64,000 nt of DNA from Flavobacteriaceae bacterium (GTDB lineage: Bacteria; Bacteroidota; Bacteroidia; Flavobacteriales; Flavobacteriaceae): positions 168,665-232,664 of the forward strand of contig JASBUG010000029.1 in NCBI GenBank assembly GCA_030148025.1. Reading direction: 5' to 3'. A program made the translations under genes and the position numbers. The stretch's first letter is position 1, and each line of letters starts with the position of its first letter. The notes under the pieces are model-generated. The model did no database searches and was not told the DNA's origin. It saw only the letters and a list, made by a program, of their open reading frames with translations. Below, in pieces: positions 61,344 through 64,000 of this stretch.

Positions 61344-62402
61344 ATGATTCTACCTAGAAATATAATCGTTTTTCTTTTTACCATAGTGCTTTATTCGTGT
61401 AATGATGAGGTTAAAGAGTATGTATGCACTCCTTGTGATTTAGAATGCGATGAGCTAACATTTTTCGAATCCGGAATATGCTCGCATTGTAATATGAAAC
61501 TCATTTTGAAAAGTGATTTAGAAAAGATGAGCAAAACTATTGCATCTGGAGAATTAAAAATAAACTATGAATTCTTAGATACCGAATCGTTAGATAAAGA
61601 AGCCGAAATAACTGAGGTTATTACTAAAGGATTTATTGTTTATAAAAAGTTATTTGGTGGAAACCCGAGAGATACATTGAATGTTACCTATACAGATTTC
61701 ACAATTAAGGTCAGTAAAACAAAAGATTCCGGAGGAGAAGCAGATTCTAAGTCTATCCAATTTAATTGGTCTGAAAATAGCACTTTAGGCTATGGCTCAT
61801 GGAAAACGGTATTACTACACGAGCTTTTCCATCTATGGAATGGCGAAACCATTCGTTATAAAAACGGAGAAGAACACTGGTTTAATGAAGGGTTTTCTGA
61901 GTTTTATGCATTTCAAACGGCGACCAAAATAGGAATCATGTCTCCAGAAGAAATGTTGTCAACAGCAGCCCTTTCTTTAGGATATTATAATGGTTCTAAA
62001 AGTGCTGGAAAAATTTCAATGCGTGATGCAGGAATTGATGACAAAACAAAATTTGAAAACTTCTTTTTGGTTTATCAGGGAGGATGGATGGCTGCAATGG
62101 CCTTGGATGTAGATATTCGTACAAAAACAAATAATAAAAAAAGCTTAAATGATCTAATGAAATGGTTATACAAAAACTTTCTTCGAACAGAAAAGCTATA
62201 TAACACAGATGATATTATTAAGGGCTTGAAAATTACTACAGGTATGGACTATTCAGAATTTTTTAAAAACTATATCTATAGCAATAACATGTTACCAGTA
62301 CGAGACTATTTTGATCCAGGAAAAGCTTTATGGGATTTTAAATGGAATAAGGAGAAACAGGCAGAGCACAGGTATTTGTACAAAACTTTAGGAATTGAAT
62401 AA
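61344..62402 (+). CDS. Gluzincin peptidase lipoprotein with heavy-metal-binding-like domain
   Basis: The 352-residue protein has lipobox VLYSC (Cys19). Residues 26-55 contain CTPCDLEC and CSHCNMKLIL, resembling the small HMBD of metal efflux systems. The peptidase domain has HELFH at 159-163 and Glu182 in WFNEGFSEF (HExxH-x18-E), so the M1/M61-type zinc site is complete. The fusion is unusual. Metal delivery or sensing for the peptidase is an inference. Confidence 0.82.
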   Translation: MILPRNIIVFLFTIVLYSCNDEVKEYVCTPCDLECDELTFFESGICSHCNMKLILKSDLEKMSKTIASGELKINYEFLDTESLDKEAEITEVITKGFIVYKKLFGGNPRDTLNVTYTDFTIKVSKTKDSGGEADSKSIQFNWSENSTLGYGSWKTVLLHELFHLWNGETIRYKNGEEHWFNEGFSEFYAFQTATKIGIMSPEEMLSTAALSLGYYNGSKSAGKISMRDAGIDDKTKFENFFLVYQGGWMAAMALDVDIRTKTNNKKSLNDLMKWLYKNFLRTEKLYNTDDIIKGLKITTGMDYSEFFKNYIYSNNMLPVRDYFDPGKALWDFKWNKEKQAEHRYLYKTLGIE

Positions 62403-62440
62403 ATTAAGAAACTAACAAAGAATGACTTAAAATAATAATT

Positions 62441-62785
62441 ATGAAATTTAAATATGTATACAGTTTCCCTCTTGCAAAAAACATGCTTCAAGAGTGGTTA
62501 AAATTTGCTAAAGAAGTGAATACAACAAGAAATAACGAGTTCACAAAAATGCACGCAAGAATTGGGGTAACAAAAGAAAGCTGGTATCTCAAAGAAAATA
62601 AAAATGATTTTGAAGTGATGGTTTACACTGAAGCTAATAATCAAAATTTCTCGGAGAAGTTTCAAAATGATAAAAGTGATTTTTCAGATTGGTTCAAAAA
62701 TGAAGTGATTAGAATTCAAAATTACAATCTAAATGAAGGAGTAAAAATGCCTATAAAAGTGTTGGATTGGGTTGAACCATCATAA
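62441..62785 (+). CDS. Conserved small protein, unknown function
   Basis: The 114-residue protein has no signal peptide or transmembrane segment. Its helix-strand pattern (FPLAKNMLQEWLKFAKEV, ESWYLKENKNDFEVMVYTE) is compatible with a ferredoxin-like alpha-beta barrel, but I do not recognise a family with confidence. It is 38 bp after the metal-binding peptidase gene on the same strand. Confidence 0.65.
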   Translation: MKFKYVYSFPLAKNMLQEWLKFAKEVNTTRNNEFTKMHARIGVTKESWYLKENKNDFEVMVYTEANNQNFSEKFQNDKSDFSDWFKNEVIRIQNYNLNEGVKMPIKVLDWVEPS

Positions 62786-62841
62786 GCCGTAAAATAACTT
62801 TTTGAATAAAGATTAATTGTTGGAAACTAATAAAAAAGACA

Positions 62842-63747
62842 ATGAAAAAAACATTTATAATTTTAATACTTGTATCATTACTTTCTTTTAATTCATATAA
62901 AACAGAAGCACAAGAGTTAAAGGGTAATGATTCGTTAGTTATAGAGAATCCATACTTAGGGCTAAAACCACCAGGTTCAATGCCTATAGCTTTTGCACCA
63001 GGTGTTGTTACCACAGAGCACTGGGAAACGAATGGTGTTTTTACACCTGATATGAGAGAGTTCTATTTTGTTACAAGTGGAGGTAAATATGAAAAACCAA
63101 CATTTGTTGTCTTTAAATATATAAATGGTCAATGGCACGAATCTATTGTATCACCTTGGCGTGGTAGAGTTGTCTTCTCTCCAGATGGTAAAACGATGCA
63201 TTTAGGGGAGAGATATATGAAGCGTACTAATGATGGATGGTCAGATGTGAAAAAATTAGGGGCTCCATTTGAAGGTAATTCGGATATGTTTATTATGCGA
63301 CTTTCATCTTCCGCTAATGGCACTTATTATTTTGATACATATCATAAAGATAAACCAGATTTTCCTATTCGTTATTCACGCCTTATAGATGGTAAATATG
63401 AAGAACCTAAAGCACTGAGCAAAGCAATTAACACAGGAACACAATTAAATCATCCTTTCATTCCACCTGATGAGTCCTATTTAATGTGGGATGCAAAAAG
63501 AGAAGGTGGGTATGGAGATTCTGATATCTATATTAGTTTTAAACAGGAGGATGGATCTTGGGGTGAAGCTATTAACCTAGGAGATAAGATCAATACAGAA
63601 GCTTGGGAAGCTTCTCCTGCTGTAACACCAGACGGGAGGTATCTATTCTTTAATAGAAATATAGGATCAGAAAATTATGAAAATGTAGATATCATGTGGG
63701 TAGATGCTCAAATTATTGAGACTCTCAGATCCAAAGATAAAGGTTAA
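62842..63747 (+). CDS. Exported PD40 (TolB-like beta-propeller) protein
   Basis: The 301-residue protein has a signal peptide to about SYKTEAQ. PD40-type blades are visible in VFTPDMREFYFVTSGG, VFSPDGKTMHLG, FIPPDESYLMWDA and VTPDGRYLFFNRN, each with a central PDG/PD motif. It is probably a four- to five-bladed propeller that binds peptide or carbohydrate in the periplasm. It is the last complete gene of the group. Confidence 0.85.
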   Translation: MKKTFIILILVSLLSFNSYKTEAQELKGNDSLVIENPYLGLKPPGSMPIAFAPGVVTTEHWETNGVFTPDMREFYFVTSGGKYEKPTFVVFKYINGQWHESIVSPWRGRVVFSPDGKTMHLGERYMKRTNDGWSDVKKLGAPFEGNSDMFIMRLSSSANGTYYFDTYHKDKPDFPIRYSRLIDGKYEEPKALSKAINTGTQLNHPFIPPDESYLMWDAKREGGYGDSDIYISFKQEDGSWGEAINLGDKINTEAWEASPAVTPDGRYLFFNRNIGSENYENVDIMWVDAQIIETLRSKDKG

Positions 63748-63763
63748 AACAAAAAGTATTCTG

Positions 63764-63781
63764 CTTTTCGAACAAATCTTA
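63764..63781 (+). promoter_or_regulatory. Shared 18-nt upstream element, copy B
   Basis: CTTTTCGAACAAATCTTA is identical to 59936-59953; the next gene starts 84 bp downstream. Confidence 0.6.
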
Positions 63782-63865
63782 TTTCAAATGCAACAAATAA
63801 ACTATACCTATTTAATAGATATTTACTTCATACTATTTATGAATTCAAATTAAAAAAGAAATAAG

Positions 63866-64000
63866 ATGTCAAGATTAAAGAAAATATTAAAATGGACATT
63901 ATTAACAATTCTAGGATTAGTAATTGTACTCTTTGCTTTCGGATATTGGTTTTTGAGCCTTATACGAAGTTCTGATGATCAACTTGATATAAGTACTACA
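63866..64000 (+). CDS. N-terminus of a membrane-anchored protein, cut by window edge
   Basis: The visible 45 codons start MSRLKKILKWTLLTILGLVI and form a single signal-anchor or transmembrane helix (about 10-33) followed by SLIRSSDDQLD. The rest lies beyond the window, so the family cannot be named. It has its own upstream 18-nt element. Confidence 0.7.
   Translation, partial: MSRLKKILKWTLLTILGLVIVLFAFGYWFLSLIRSSDDQLDISTT

Noticed and set aside
1..64000. Prophage, insertion sequence, integron, tRNA or rRNA
   Set aside because: No transposase, integrase, phage structural gene or RNA gene was recognised on either strand; this is by eye, so a tRNA scan would be decisive.

Overview
The window is a low-GC, gene-dense stretch of chromosome from a marine-type member of the Flavobacteriaceae (Bacteroidetes). 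The evidence is the TTTG-N18/19-TAnnTTTG promoters, starts without Shine-Dalgarno sequences, two type IX secretion (T9SS) C-terminal sorting domains, many SPII lipoproteins, DUF5916 and DUF885 proteins, a 30S THX protein, and the gene orders Nudix-pyrE-SRPBCC-birA-rsfS and coaD-ddl-PASTA-RluA. No tRNA, rRNA, CRISPR array, insertion sequence or prophage was seen.

0-20 kb is mostly housekeeping: rsfS (cut by the edge), birA, pyrE, a Nudix hydrolase, a di-heme peroxidase lipoprotein, a T9SS cargo protein, M14 peptidase plus PhzF, a SulP transporter, coaD, ddl, a PASTA protein, an RluA-type pseudouridine synthase, yaaA, THX and a uracil-DNA-glycosylase-like protein. An ArsR-regulated thioredoxin/permease operon follows.

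20.3-43.7 kb is an accessory region, almost wholly on the minus strand, coding for exported enzymes: a serine hydrolase, M1- and M61-like peptidases (one with a broken zinc site), DUF885, a PDZ-alpha/beta hydrolase, TlpA, a DUF4932-like protein with a broken zinc site, an exported SDR, a Tat-exported PLP enzyme, a DUF5916 outer-membrane protein and an amidohydrolase lipoprotein, with an AraC regulator in the middle. Its left end holds remnants of a second serine hydrolase and a second SDR. It looks like an extracytoplasmic peptide- or amide-processing island.

43.7-50.9 kb is a complete trpEGDCFBA operon. It is preceded by a full attenuator: an 18-residue leader peptide with three consecutive Trp codons, a pause hairpin, an intrinsic terminator and an 8-nt antiterminator complementarity, under a perfect flavobacterial promoter. 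Five of its six intercistronic gaps hold dispersed repeats and the sixth a heptamer tandem repeat.

51-64 kb holds MarR-YceI, a thiol-redox/rhodanese group, a sugar-kinase/nucleotidyltransferase pair, a second T9SS cargo protein, a nitroreductase, and an AraC-led plus-strand group. An 18-nt sequence is shared by two promoter regions of that last group.

The most notable observations are the Trp attenuator; a 69-bp palindromic repeat inserted in frame (23 codons) inside a DNA-glycosylase gene, with a twin at 10.6 kb; the repeats in the trp operon; the eroded paralogues at 20.3-20.6 kb; and the exported peptidase island with its two apparently dead metalloproteins.
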